This document shows positions 34,162-42,444 of a stretch of 64,000 bases of DNA, one piece after another. Positions within the stretch are counted from its first letter, which is position 1; every line of letters starts with the position of its first letter. The notes beneath the pieces were generated by a model. The model was not told the origin of the DNA and searched no databases. It was given only the letters and a program-made list of their open reading frames with translations. Position numbers and translations under genes: made by a program. The stretch is from Demequina soli (GTDB lineage Bacteria; Actinomycetota; Actinomycetes; Actinomycetales; Demequinaceae). The stretch spans positions 101,942-165,941 of the forward strand of contig NZ_BBLZ01000005.1 of NCBI RefSeq assembly GCF_000971195.1, in the 5' to 3' direction.

Positions 34162-36174
34162 CTACGCGGCGAGCCGGTCGGGCGGGGGCAGGTCCTCGTG
34201 CTCGACGTCGATGGCCTGGGCGTGCGGCCCATGAGGGTTCGCGCCGTCGCCGTCGATCGGCAGGGGCGGGAGGCTGGCCGCGTAGGCGTACATGAACCTG
34301 CGAATGGTGCGGACGTTGCAGGCGTACACCATGAGGGAGACGATGACCGCCTGCTTGGCGAAGCCGCGCACGGGCCGGCGACCACCGTCCTCGAGCTCCT
34401 CGTGGTCCTTCTCCTTGAGGGCCGCATTGAAGCTCTCGACGAGGTTGCGCTCGCCCATCATGAAGAACCAGTCGGGCGAGCGGTATGGGATGTCGAGCGC
34501 GTACTTTGCGGTGTTCGTGTCGAGTGTGATCGCAAGGTCCTGCTGGTGCGTGGTGCAGATCTCTCCCGGGTTCGCGGGAGGGTTCTGAACGAGCGTGCGC
34601 TCCTTGTCCATGCGCATCTGGCGGAGGGGGCAGTTGAGCATGCCGCCCGCGGTGGTTGCCGGGCATGCGACGCGTGCGCGGCCATCCTTGTTCCAACGCT
34701 CGGTGCTCGTGACCTTGTAGGCCTCGCGCTCCTTCAGCCGCTGGTCGCGAGTCGGCTCATCGATCTTGCCGCGCTTGAGCAGCGCTTCGGCTTCGATGAA
34801 CGGCTGGGGAGTCGCGGGGCAGAGGACGTCGCCGTCGACCATGATCGCCCCGCGCAGCGGATCAGACTTGCCCTGCTGGCTGGCGACGGTGCCGCGGCGA
34901 CCTGTGCCCTTGCCCTTGCCGCCCTGCTTCCTTTGCGATTCGGGCAGCATCCTTCCGTTCTGGTCCTTGCGGAACTCCATTACCTGGCGCCATCCAAGAG
35001 AACGTGCTGGTATTTGCAGTGTTTCGGCTTTGGCGTTGGGGAGGATCGCACGGTCGGCGACGACGAAGCCGGGATCGATGTCCAGCTCATCGGTGACCTG
35101 GGTGGCGGACAGCAGCGCAGTCATGGCGTTCTTGCCGATGTTGGCGGACGCGGGGCCGAACGCCATGCCGAGCGCGAAGCGCGGCACGGGCCCGTTGGGC
35201 TTCATCTTTCCCTTGACCTTCTTCGGCGGGTTGGCGCAGGTCACTGCCAGGGTGAGCTCGTAGGCCCAGATCTTCTCGTCGGGCTTGACGTTCTTCAGCG
35301 GTGTGATGCTGTCGTCCTCGAAGCCGTTGTGATCGCCGTCGCGGTAGTACCAACCGGCCATCGCTTCGGGGTGGTGAAGCCAGTCCGGGTGCTCCTTGCG
35401 CAGCTTGACGGGCACGCCGCCACGCCTCTTGGGTGCGTGGACCGGCACCTTGGTGCCGTCGATAGCGACGGAGCCCCGCCAGAACTGCATGAACCGCCTG
35501 CGGTCAGACCGCGAAAGGCGATGCATCGCCGCACGCACAATCCCGTTCGTGATGGTCTCGAGGCGCTCCATCTTGAGCTCGATGTCTGCAGGGTCGAGTG
35601 CGGCGAGGTCCCGCTCGACTTCCCAGATGGGGCGTGCCCGGAGGGTCGCGACGCCCGGATAGGGCTCGAACAGATCGGTCATCCGTTCGAAGGCGCTGTG
35701 GACTCGGTCGTAGAGCCGTTCGGGGCTGACCGCGAACGATGCGGTCTCCCGGTCCTCGGGGTCCAGGTCCCACATGGTCGTTCCGCGGGGATCGTTCTTC
35801 AGCTTGTAGACGTCGGCCCGGATGCCCAGCCACTTCGCGTCTTCCTCCGACAGGCGGAAGCGCATCGTCTTCGCGACGTTCGACAGGTGGGGTGCCTCGC
35901 CGAGCTCGATGAGCGCCGCGAACACCGTGAGGAAGGCCTCGAAGTTGACCGTCTCGGGCCGGCCCGCGATCGGGATCATCGTCGCGTGGCCGCACCGATA
36001 CGTGTTGAGGTTCTCGAACACCCACTCGCGGTGCAAGGCACGGTTGATGTCCTCGAGCTGCTTGGGCGCAAGGGGCCCCCGCCCGTTCGGCGTTGCCGCG
36101 AGGTGCTTGCTGGACTTGCGTCCGTAGAGGTTGCCGCTCTTGCGGGGACCCTGGCGGTACCGACCCCGGCTCAC
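34162..36174 (-). CDS. DDE-type transposase-like protein (third gene of recombinase operon)
   Basis: 670 residues. RNase-H-like DDE pattern: first Asp in VAIDGTKVPV (about 265), second in FVVADRAILP (about 390), Glu in NLVESFNAALKEKD (about 600). Between them is a Lys/Gly-rich insert (KQGGKGKGTGRR) and a Cys cluster (LCPATP, ACPATT, NCPLRQM) like that of IS1182/IS5-type enzymes. Start GTG 36174 overlaps the preceding stop (GTGA); an earlier ATG would overlap the neighbour by 150 nt. It is the distal gene of a coupled operon with two tyrosine-recombinase-like genes, an unusual combination. No obvious terminal inverted repeats were found around it. Confidence 0.75.
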   Translation of the reverse strand: MSRGRYRQGPRKSGNLYGRKSSKHLAATPNGRGPLAPKQLEDINRALHREWVFENLNTYRCGHATMIPIAGRPETVNFEAFLTVFAALIELGEAPHLSNVAKTMRFRLSEEDAKWLGIRADVYKLKNDPRGTTMWDLDPEDRETASFAVSPERLYDRVHSAFERMTDLFEPYPGVATLRARPIWEVERDLAALDPADIELKMERLETITNGIVRAAMHRLSRSDRRRFMQFWRGSVAIDGTKVPVHAPKRRGGVPVKLRKEHPDWLHHPEAMAGWYYRDGDHNGFEDDSITPLKNVKPDEKIWAYELTLAVTCANPPKKVKGKMKPNGPVPRFALGMAFGPASANIGKNAMTALLSATQVTDELDIDPGFVVADRAILPNAKAETLQIPARSLGWRQVMEFRKDQNGRMLPESQRKQGGKGKGTGRRGTVASQQGKSDPLRGAIMVDGDVLCPATPQPFIEAEALLKRGKIDEPTRDQRLKEREAYKVTSTERWNKDGRARVACPATTAGGMLNCPLRQMRMDKERTLVQNPPANPGEICTTHQQDLAITLDTNTAKYALDIPYRSPDWFFMMGERNLVESFNAALKEKDHEELEDGGRRPVRGFAKQAVIVSLMVYACNVRTIRRFMYAYAASLPPLPIDGDGANPHGPHAQAIDVEHEDLPPPDRLAA

Positions 36175-37181
36175 AGGTCCCTCAGCTGTGCGAAGTACTC
36201 GGCCTCGGCGCGGTCGGGCACGAACTGGAGAAGGCGGGCGATGGCGGAGAAGTCCGTGATGCCCCAGGCTTCCATCAGCCCCTTGATGAACACGGGGCCG
36301 CTCAACTGACGGACCAGCCACGTGTTACGGGCACGCTGCGTGCTGACCACCGTGCGGCCCGGGGTGCAGTGAGCGAGGAAGTTCGACGCGGTGTTCTCCG
36401 GAGACCTCGTGCGCCCCGGCTTGAAAACATAGGCATCGGCAGCAAGGTCGACGACTGCAGCGATGAAGATGTGCTCGACGTACGGCGCCACCGCGACGCG
36501 GCGCGGGCGATGGCCTCTGACCTGCAACACGACACCATCGGCGTCGATGGCACAGTCGCTTGCCCGAAGGTCGCAGACCTCGCGACCCGTGAGACCGGCC
36601 CCAAGCGTGGCCGCGAGCAGAACGCGCGCATCACGCTGCCTTGCCGGTCCACCCTGCGCATCTGCCCAGATCCACAGGTTCTGCTCCTCGGCTGCCGAGT
36701 AGGGCGGCACGCCGCCGGACGGGGGCCGCGGAGGCCGGCTAGGCTGCACGATCGACGGGTTGAGGATTGTGAGCATGCCCGTCAGGCGGGTGCCGTAGTT
36801 GCCGATGGTCGACGGCTCCAGCCCCTCGTGGGGCAGACCGCAGAAGCCGGCGATACGCGCGGGAGTGAAGATCTCCTCCCGAACGAGCGGGACTGCGTGC
36901 ACCCGGTGGCACCAGTCCACAAACATCGTCGTCGGGTTGAGGAGCTGTGCCGCGGTGTAGACGGTGCGGGGCGCGCAGTCGCGCACCGCTTGCCTCACGA
37001 ACGGAGCAATAGCCGCCCAGTGCTCGGGATCGAGCTGGGGCCGGTACGAGTCGATCCTGTCGCTCACGTCACGCGGGTCATAGGAGTCACCCGGGCGGAG
37101 GTACACGCCAACACCCGAGGTCTTCGATGCTACCCCAGTCGCTTGGGGGCTGCCCGGCTTCGCAGCGCGCTTGCCGGTCAC
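36171..37181 (-). CDS. Tyrosine-recombinase-like protein lacking the catalytic Tyr
   Basis: 336 residues with an integrase-like catalytic fold: LAATLGAGLTGREVCDLR holds the first Arg (box I), and TQRARNTWLVRQL matches the HxxR box with Gln/Thr in place of His. The final segment TDFSAIARLLQFV has Leu where active integrases, and the neighbouring paralogue, have Tyr. So it is probably catalytically dead and may be a structural partner. ATG 37181 overlaps the upstream paralogue stop (ATGA), and its own stop overlaps the transposase start. Confidence 0.75.
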   Translation of the reverse strand: MTGKRAAKPGSPQATGVASKTSGVGVYLRPGDSYDPRDVSDRIDSYRPQLDPEHWAAIAPFVRQAVRDCAPRTVYTAAQLLNPTTMFVDWCHRVHAVPLVREEIFTPARIAGFCGLPHEGLEPSTIGNYGTRLTGMLTILNPSIVQPSRPPRPPSGGVPPYSAAEEQNLWIWADAQGGPARQRDARVLLAATLGAGLTGREVCDLRASDCAIDADGVVLQVRGHRPRRVAVAPYVEHIFIAAVVDLAADAYVFKPGRTRSPENTASNFLAHCTPGRTVVSTQRARNTWLVRQLSGPVFIKGLMEAWGITDFSAIARLLQFVPDRAEAEYFAQLRDL

Positions 37182-38128
37182 GCGGCCTGCTGCTCGCCGC
37201 GGACCTGGGCGCGGTACTCGGCGTCGGTGAGGGCGGGAACGTGCTTCAGGTAGCGGGCGATGGCTGAGAAGTCCGTCACGCCCATGGCCTGCATGACGGC
37301 GCGGATGTCGGTGCCCTCGGCCAGAAGTCCGGTCACCCAGGTGCCACGGGTGCGCTGCGTATCGAACGCGGCGGCCGTGCGCCCGTTGCTGGAGAGGAAG
37401 TTCGATGCGGTGTTCTTCGCGGTCGTCTTGCGGCGGGGAAGGAACACGTAGGCGTCGGCGTTGGGCGCCTGCGCGGCCTCGGCGAAGATGTGCTCGTATT
37501 CGGGCCGCACGTGCACGTCACGCTCGCGAGGTCCGCTCACCCGCAGCGTCACGCCTGTGTCGTCGGCGGTGATGTCGCCGACCCGCAGGTCGCAGACCTC
37601 GCGTCCGGTCAGTCCTGCGCCGAGACCGCCGGCCAGCAGGATGGTGAGCTCACGGCGCAGCGCCGGAGACTTGTGCTTGTTGACAGACTTCCACAGGCTT
37701 CGCACCTCGGCCTCGGAGTAGGGGGTGCGACCATCGGAGGGCTGGCGCGGCTTCGGGCGCGGCTGCAGCGCCTCGGGATTCACAGACTCCGTGATCGCCT
37801 GCAGGCGCGAGGCGTGGTTGCCGACGGTCGTCGACTTGCGGCCCTCGTGATCAAGGTTCGCGTACTCCGTGATGAGTGCCGGTTCGAACAGCAGGTCGTG
37901 CGACAGGGTGACGTCCTTGACTCGGTGGCACCAGTCCACGTAGGCGGCCGTCGTGCCCATGAATTCGCGGGCGCCTGCGACGGTCCGCGGTGCCCGCGCA
38001 CGCACCGCCTCGCGGACGACCGTCGCGACGCGCCACCAGTTCGCGTCGCTGAGCGTTGACTCGGCGGGGTGGTAGGCATCGATCGCTGCACGGATGTCCG
38101 CCGGGTCGTCCGAGTCGCCCGGTCGCAC
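37178..38128 (-). CDS. Tyrosine-recombinase-like protein (Tyr retained)
   Basis: 316 residues from GTG 38128 (start uncertain; no closer ATG/GTG is in frame before the divergent XRE gene). Paralogue of the next gene (shared RPGDS..DP, YVDWCHRV/FVDWCHRV, GAGLTGREVCDLR, NTASNFL, VTDFSAIAR). Box I Arg in TGREVCDLR, HxxR box as TQRTRGTW (His replaced), and candidate nucleophile Tyr in TDFSAIARYLKHV. First gene of the three-gene operon. Tandem recombinase genes recall Tn554 and RIT elements, but here the third gene is DDE-type. Confidence 0.72.
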   Translation of the reverse strand: MRPGDSDDPADIRAAIDAYHPAESTLSDANWWRVATVVREAVRARAPRTVAGAREFMGTTAAYVDWCHRVKDVTLSHDLLFEPALITEYANLDHEGRKSTTVGNHASRLQAITESVNPEALQPRPKPRQPSDGRTPYSEAEVRSLWKSVNKHKSPALRRELTILLAGGLGAGLTGREVCDLRVGDITADDTGVTLRVSGPRERDVHVRPEYEHIFAEAAQAPNADAYVFLPRRKTTAKNTASNFLSSNGRTAAAFDTQRTRGTWVTGLLAEGTDIRAVMQAMGVTDFSAIARYLKHVPALTDAEYRAQVRGEQQAA

Positions 38129-38272
38129 ATAGCGCGCCGCGGACGCGCGGCGGATCGACGGGGTGTCGATTCCCGGCTGGCCGGGGTTCTCGCCTCCGAG
38201 CGGTGCGACGACCGTGAGGCGAGCGCGACGGTCGCCGGCTTCAGGTGTGGTGGTGTCGGATACGCTCGAAGC

Positions 38273-38584
38273 ATGCCGCCCAAGCGAGCTCGTCCCCGCG
38301 ACCTGGGTGAGGGCTGGCCGGACGTCCCCGTCGAGGACGTCACCGGCGAGGTTGCCCGTCGCCTCGCCGTGGCGCTGCGCGCCGCCATCGGGGACGCCAG
38401 CCTGCGGGAGGTCGCGGGCGTGACCGGCGTCGATCACACCACCGTCGCGGACGTCCTCAACGGCACCTGCTGGCCCGACATCGTCACCGTCGCGCGACTC
38501 GAGATCGGCCTGGGCGCTCCCCTGTGGCCCGCCGACTTCGTCGCAGCTGTCCACCACCGCGGCGAGACGTCGCACCTCGCCTGA
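38273..38584 (+). CDS. XRE-type HTH regulator of the recombinase operon
   Basis: 103 residues with a helix-turn-helix core (ASLREVAGVTGVDHTTVADVLNG, about 45-67, given in part) and short tails. Divergent from the recombinase-like operon and probably its repressor. ATG 38273 is preceded by a -10 TACGCT (38261-38266) ending 6 nt before it, again leaderless. Transposon/island control is inferred from position. Confidence 0.78.
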   Translation: MPPKRARPRDLGEGWPDVPVEDVTGEVARRLAVALRAAIGDASLREVAGVTGVDHTTVADVLNGTCWPDIVTVARLEIGLGAPLWPADFVAAVHHRGETSHLA

Positions 38585-39048
38585 CGGGCGCTCCGTCGCA
38601 CGCGCCTCGACGGCGCCCGCCGCCAGCAGTTCCGGGGTGTTCGACTCGCTCGCGACGTGCACGCGGCCTCCTCTCTGACGAGGCCACCGTGGCGCTCGTA
38701 CTCGCGGAGCCTGCCTGGTTCAGCAGGCCCGCCGAGGAGAAGAAATATCGCATCCCAGAGGAAACCCAAAATATCCGTGGAACATTTATCGCAACGATTT
38801 TCGTCACTATTTTCACCGCGCTTGTCGCGATTCCATCATCGCTGGTAGATTGGCATGCTACGCCTTTATCGATGGGTTGTCAGATTAGCGTGTTATGCGG
38901 TCTTGCTGGCTGCAGGTGTGGCGGCCTCCGCGCCATTTCCTGAGGCCCTCAGGGCGTGCGGTGACGTACGCCTGTGCGGGTCTGCGTGTAGCGGGGCCTC
39001 CGCATGCGCGGCTTGATGGGGCGACATGACGGCCACCCTCGGAAGGAC
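38585..39048. other. Gene-free stretch with low-GC core
   Basis: No convincing gene. About 38735-38905 is strongly A/T-enriched compared with the rest of the window (for example AATATCCGTGGAACATTTAT). One plus frame here gives a hydrophobic stretch (GTFIATIFVTIFTALVAIPS) without a plausible start, perhaps a relic of a membrane protein. Confidence 0.5.
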
Positions 39049-39417
39049 TCACCACCGCCAGTGGTCGGCGACCTCCTGCGCGAGCATTCGCACGGTCTCC
39101 AAGTCCCGGCCGTCGGCGAGCCAGGCTCGCACGCTTAGCTCGTCTAGGGCGGCGTGCCGGGCCGAGATCCACCAGGCGACGGTCCACCCTGATGCTGCCG
39201 CCGGCGCGAGGATGCGGGCGATCTCCGCGATGGCAGGGTCGAGCACGCCGCCGCGGAACTGGAACGCGGGATACAGCACGGTGCCGTCGCTGGTGGTGGT
39301 CTCGATGAGGTCGTCGGGCAGTGCACCCGGCGTCACGCCGAAGATCCGCGCCGCGGACTCGGCGGTGTAGAACGGCCCGACGAGCGCGTCGAGGCCGTCG
39401 CCGTCGTCCGCGGTCAC
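39049..39417 (-). CDS. MbcA/ParS-type antitoxin-like protein
   Basis: 122 residues. FYTAESAARIFGVTPGALP (about 16-34) followed by YPAFQFRGGVLDPAIAEIA and a WTVAWWIS..HAALDELSVRAWLADGRD segment resemble the DUF2384-like toxin-binding region of Xre/MbcA/ParS antitoxins, whose usual partner is a RES-domain toxin. No RES protein is recognisable next to it. Start GTG 39417. Lies 106 nt after two small unknown genes on the same strand. Confidence 0.55.
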   Translation of the reverse strand: MTADDGDGLDALVGPFYTAESAARIFGVTPGALPDDLIETTTSDGTVLYPAFQFRGGVLDPAIAEIARILAPAAASGWTVAWWISARHAALDELSVRAWLADGRDLETVRMLAQEVADHWRW

Positions 39418-39523
39418 GGCCGCCTCTGGGGTGTCCGCGCGATCGACGCGGGTGCGGTGCCGCAGGCGGGCACGGGTTCTGGGCTGGACGGGGCTTGGCT
39501 GCGAATGTGCGCCGGGGGGCCGC

Positions 39524-39949
39524 TCATCTGAGCTCTTGTCGCTCGATCAGGTGTGCCGCCGAGGCGGGCAGCTCGTCGATCTGCAGTACCTCGCGCGCCG
39601 GGCTTTGCTTTACGAACGTGAGGATCGGAAGCCCGGGAGTCGGGTTGGGCGTGACGTAGAAGTGCTCGGCTCCTTCCCGTAGCACCCAGTGTTGGATGTC
39701 GGTCTGGTCGATCTCCGCGCGTTCGAGGTGCCGGTGCCCGTTCCAGCGCGGCGGGAGGGACATGATCATGGTCAGCGGCTGCCACGCCAGATCCGAGCGC
39801 ATGGATGTTGAGTCGTCGCCGGGGATTCGCACGTAGTGCGGGTGCCCGCCCAGCCTGCTGTCGACGAAGTAGAGGGCTCGAGATTCGAGGGAGCGAACCT
39901 CGTACAGGGCCGGTTCGACGAGGACCTCCACCCGCCCGAGTCGTGTCAC
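39524..39949 (-). CDS. Unknown protein, divergent paralogue of its upstream neighbour
   Basis: 141 residues, no signal or TM. Shares a pattern with the gene before it: V-x-ALYEV-S-x-ES-x-LYFVDSR, a central GDD, LPPRW, EIDQTDIQHWVLREG-x-EHFYV and a final LQIDELP. GTG 39949 overlaps the upstream stop (GTGA). Not recognised; possibly one half of a two-component defence or toxin-antitoxin unit. Confidence 0.6.
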   Translation of the reverse strand: MTRLGRVEVLVEPALYEVRSLESRALYFVDSRLGGHPHYVRIPGDDSTSMRSDLAWQPLTMIMSLPPRWNGHRHLERAEIDQTDIQHWVLREGAEHFYVTPNPTPGLPILTFVKQSPAREVLQIDELPASAAHLIERQELR

Positions 39950-40413
39950 GGTCCCATCTCCCACCGCATGGGCGGGATGCCGTCGTCGGGATCGGGGTCG
40001 TCCTCGACCCGGATGCGGGCGCCCTCGGGCGGCATCTCGTCGAGGGCCACGATCCGCGTCGCGGCGCGCTGCACCCACTCGTGGCGGTTCACGCCTCCGG
40101 GGCCGGGGACGTCCCACTCGTAGATGTGGCGGGTCCCGACGCGGAGCTCCCACTCGCCCCAGTCGCTCCAGTCGATCTCGTCGTCAGTGAGATCGCGACC
40201 GTCGACAACGATCGGAGGCCCGGACGCTAGGCTCGACAGCGGGACCCACATGTCGTCCCACGGGCCGTGCTCGGTGTTGCCGTCGCCGGCGGCGCGCAGC
40301 GGCAACGGGATGTCACCACGGGCATCCGCGTAGTAGACACTCGAGCTCGTGCTGATGACCTGAAAGAGACGCGCCTCGGTCCGCAGATCCACGCGTTCGA
40401 CCTCGGTGCTCAT
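39946..40413 (-). CDS. Unknown protein, first of a tandem paralogue pair
   Basis: 155 residues, no signal or TM, acidic C-terminus (EDDPDPDDG). Pattern shared with the next gene: RTEARLFQVISTSSSVYYADAR, GDGN, EIDWSDWGEWELRVGTRHIY (given in part) and RIVALDEMPP. ATG 40413 has GGGAGGG just upstream. First gene of a three-gene minus-strand set ending with the antitoxin-like gene. Confidence 0.6.
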   Translation of the reverse strand: MSTEVERVDLRTEARLFQVISTSSSVYYADARGDIPLPLRAAGDGNTEHGPWDDMWVPLSSLASGPPIVVDGRDLTDDEIDWSDWGEWELRVGTRHIYEWDVPGPGGVNRHEWVQRAATRIVALDEMPPEGARIRVEDDPDPDDGIPPMRWEMGP

Positions 40414-40767
40414 GACCCTCCCGCCCCGACCATCGCGGCCAGTCGAGGCGCCCCGGAGTCGGGGGCGCTCTGGGGCCAGCATGGGCCCTCGGCGAGGTGC
40501 CGTCAAACGGCCTGCCACTAAGCGTGATGGTACACTTACCAGGAACAACACTAGGGTTCGGGTTGTGCGCGGCACTGGCGCGATCGCTTTCGAGCGGCGC
40601 ATACTCGGCCTCATGGATGCCGCAGACGGGTGCACTGGCGCGATCGCGAATCAACTGCGAGCGATCGCGCTGGGCGGCCGCCCGCGTACTCGCTTCCGCG
40701 GCGCGCTGCCGCGCGAGAGCCGCGCCACGGCGGGGAGCGCCGCCACGATGAAAGCGCCGCGCCGCGC
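40414..40767. other. Gap with two 16-bp direct repeats 60 bp apart
   Basis: GCACTGGCGCGATCGC occurs at 40572-40587 and 40632-40647; a further GCGATCGC is at 40661-40668. Part of a possible 52-codon plus-strand ORF (ATG 40613, stop 40771) overlaps the start of the next gene by ATGA but has no recognisable product. The repeats look like operator sites for the downstream antitoxin-like operon. Confidence 0.5.
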
Positions 40768-41505
40768 ATGAGGTTCACGGTCCGCGCGACACCGATCAGG
40801 CCCGACGAGTGGCTCCTGCGGGTCGATGAGAGCCCGTCCATCACGGCCGCGGTCGACACGCTTGACGGTGCGGTGGAGCGGATGCGCGCGGAGATCGCAC
40901 GCGTCAAGACGGTCGACCCGAATGCCGTTGACGTCCAGCTGCGTCTTGACCTCGTCGCGGCCGTGAACCTCGCCCACGGCGACTGGGTCGCGACAGTGCC
41001 CTTCATCCCCGCCCTCAAGAAGATCACGCACTGGTTCGACTACGTGCCCGCTCTCATCAGCGACGAGGCCGCCAACGTCCTGCCCTTAACTGAGGACGCG
41101 CTCGTCGACGCGACCGTCGCTCTCGAGGGACCCCTGTGGCTGGCACGGCTGCCCGAGACCCGGCAGCACATCGCTGGCATCCACGGCGTGCCCGCCCTCC
41201 TGTGCGCGGCCGACACTGCCGACGCGGCGCTGCGAGGCGTCATCGACCGACTCCTCGACACCGCACCCCAAAGCGAGGCAGCGAACGCTCTGCGGCGCAT
41301 CTCCGACCAGCATGCCCCCGAGACCGGCCCCCGGGAAGACGAAGAAATCGCACGCATCGTTCAATCGCGCGCCTCAGGCGACGACCCCGAGCCCGTCGAC
41401 CTCGACGCCTGGGCCGCACAGATCCTCGGAGCCAGCGTGAGGCCGATGGCTCCGACAAGGCGGCCTCCTCCGACGCCACCCCGGCCGCCCGCGACAACCA
41501 CGTGA
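40768..41505 (+). CDS. HicB-like N-terminal domain protein
   Basis: 245 residues. The N-terminal about 65 residues (FTVRATPIRPDEWLLRVDE, AAVDTLDGAVERMRAEIARV) resemble the HicB/DUF1902 antitoxin fold. The rest (ALISDEAANVLPLTEDALVDATVALEG in part) is of unknown type and ends in a Pro/Arg-rich tail. Overlaps the next gene by GTGA. Probably part of an antitoxin or regulatory pair within the island; no matching HicA toxin is seen. Confidence 0.5.
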   Translation: MRFTVRATPIRPDEWLLRVDESPSITAAVDTLDGAVERMRAEIARVKTVDPNAVDVQLRLDLVAAVNLAHGDWVATVPFIPALKKITHWFDYVPALISDEAANVLPLTEDALVDATVALEGPLWLARLPETRQHIAGIHGVPALLCAADTADAALRGVIDRLLDTAPQSEAANALRRISDQHAPETGPREDEEIARIVQSRASGDDPEPVDLDAWAAQILGASVRPMAPTRRPPPTPPRPPATTT

Positions 41506-42290
41506 ACGGCGCAGACGCCCACCCGCACGAGGTGCAGCCCATCGCCCGCGCCACTGGTAACGACGGTGATGTCGCAGGTCCGCCAGGTCCGGCATCGTTG
41601 GGCGACAGATCTCTCGCGGACGCCCTCGCACAGCGAGCCGGCATCATCGCCGACCTCGAGCCTGTCGACCGTGACACGTGCACGCGCCTCCACGTCGACG
41701 ACCTCGCCACAGGACCCGGCGTCGCCGTCCACCTCGAAACCGGTCGCGTCGCCATCACCATCGACGGCGGCAACTTCTCCGCCGACGGCGCCACCCTCGA
41801 CGATGCGGTCACGCACCTCATCGCGGAGCTCCGCGGCCAGGCCGCGCGCACCCATACCCAGCGCCAGCAAGCCACCAGCACAGCCGACAGCACACAGCTG
41901 ATGGGCTTCATCGAGCGCTCCTCGACCCCGGAGATCCGCGCCTGGCTGCTCCCGCCACACCCGACCACCCCCGGCGAAGTGCTCCAGGCTCGGGAGGGCC
42001 GCATCGCTGACGAGGGCCATAGTGGCGTCGCCGATGCGGACACGGCGGGGTGGCTCGATCCCGTCACCCCGGGCGACGTCCTCCGCCGCGAGTTCATGGA
42101 GCCGCTCAACCTCACCGTGCCCGCGCTCGCCGCGAAGTCGGGAATCCCCGTCGAGCGACTGCGCGCGATCCTCGACAGCCAGGTCCGACTCGCCCGCGCC
42201 GACTGCATCGCCCTCGCAGCCGCACTCGGCACGAGCGCGCACTTCTGGCACAACCTTCAGCGCCTGCATGACCAGGCGGCCCGCCGATGA
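41502..42290 (+). CDS. HicB-like plus HigA-type HTH protein
   Basis: 262 residues. Middle part (GVAVHLETGRVAITIDGGNF, ATLDDAVTHLIAELRG) is HicB-like; C-terminal about 75 residues are a clear HigA-type XRE domain (PGDVLRREFMEPLNLTVPAL then LGTSAHFWHNLQRLHD). Coupled by GTGA to the previous gene. HigA normally neutralises a HigB toxin, which is absent; the IS256 insertion 155 nt downstream may have removed following genes. Confidence 0.65.
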   Translation: MNGADAHPHEVQPIARATGNDGDVAGPPGPASLGDRSLADALAQRAGIIADLEPVDRDTCTRLHVDDLATGPGVAVHLETGRVAITIDGGNFSADGATLDDAVTHLIAELRGQAARTHTQRQQATSTADSTQLMGFIERSSTPEIRAWLLPPHPTTPGEVLQAREGRIADEGHSGVADADTAGWLDPVTPGDVLRREFMEPLNLTVPALAAKSGIPVERLRAILDSQVRLARADCIALAAALGTSAHFWHNLQRLHDQAARR

Positions 42291-42444
42291 GCCCACAGCG
42301 CCGCGCCACACGCATCGTCCTGAAAATGCGTCGGCGAGTCGTACTCGGAACTCGACGCAAATGGCCACGTCGTCATCCGCAAGCAGGACTGAGCAGCGCC
42401 GCCCCATTTGAAGGGGTCGTAGGCAGCCGATCCTGGGGCAGACC
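42291..42444. other. Remnant region between HigA-type gene and IS256
   Basis: No intact gene. A frame ending at about 42390 would encode SYSELDANGHVVIRKQD after an apparent frameshift, suggesting decay of a small reading frame that began at the ATGA overlap 42287. Confidence 0.4.

Noticed and set aside
38128..38662. N-terminal extension of the first recombinase-like gene to 38662
   Set aside because: It would run antisense through the whole XRE gene, and no conserved residues shared with the paralogue lie upstream of the GTG at 38128 except weakly around the RPGDS motif.
39524..40413. RES-domain toxin beside the MbcA-like gene
   Set aside because: Neither small protein shows the RES pattern of Arg, Glu and Ser residues or its conserved hydrophobic core.
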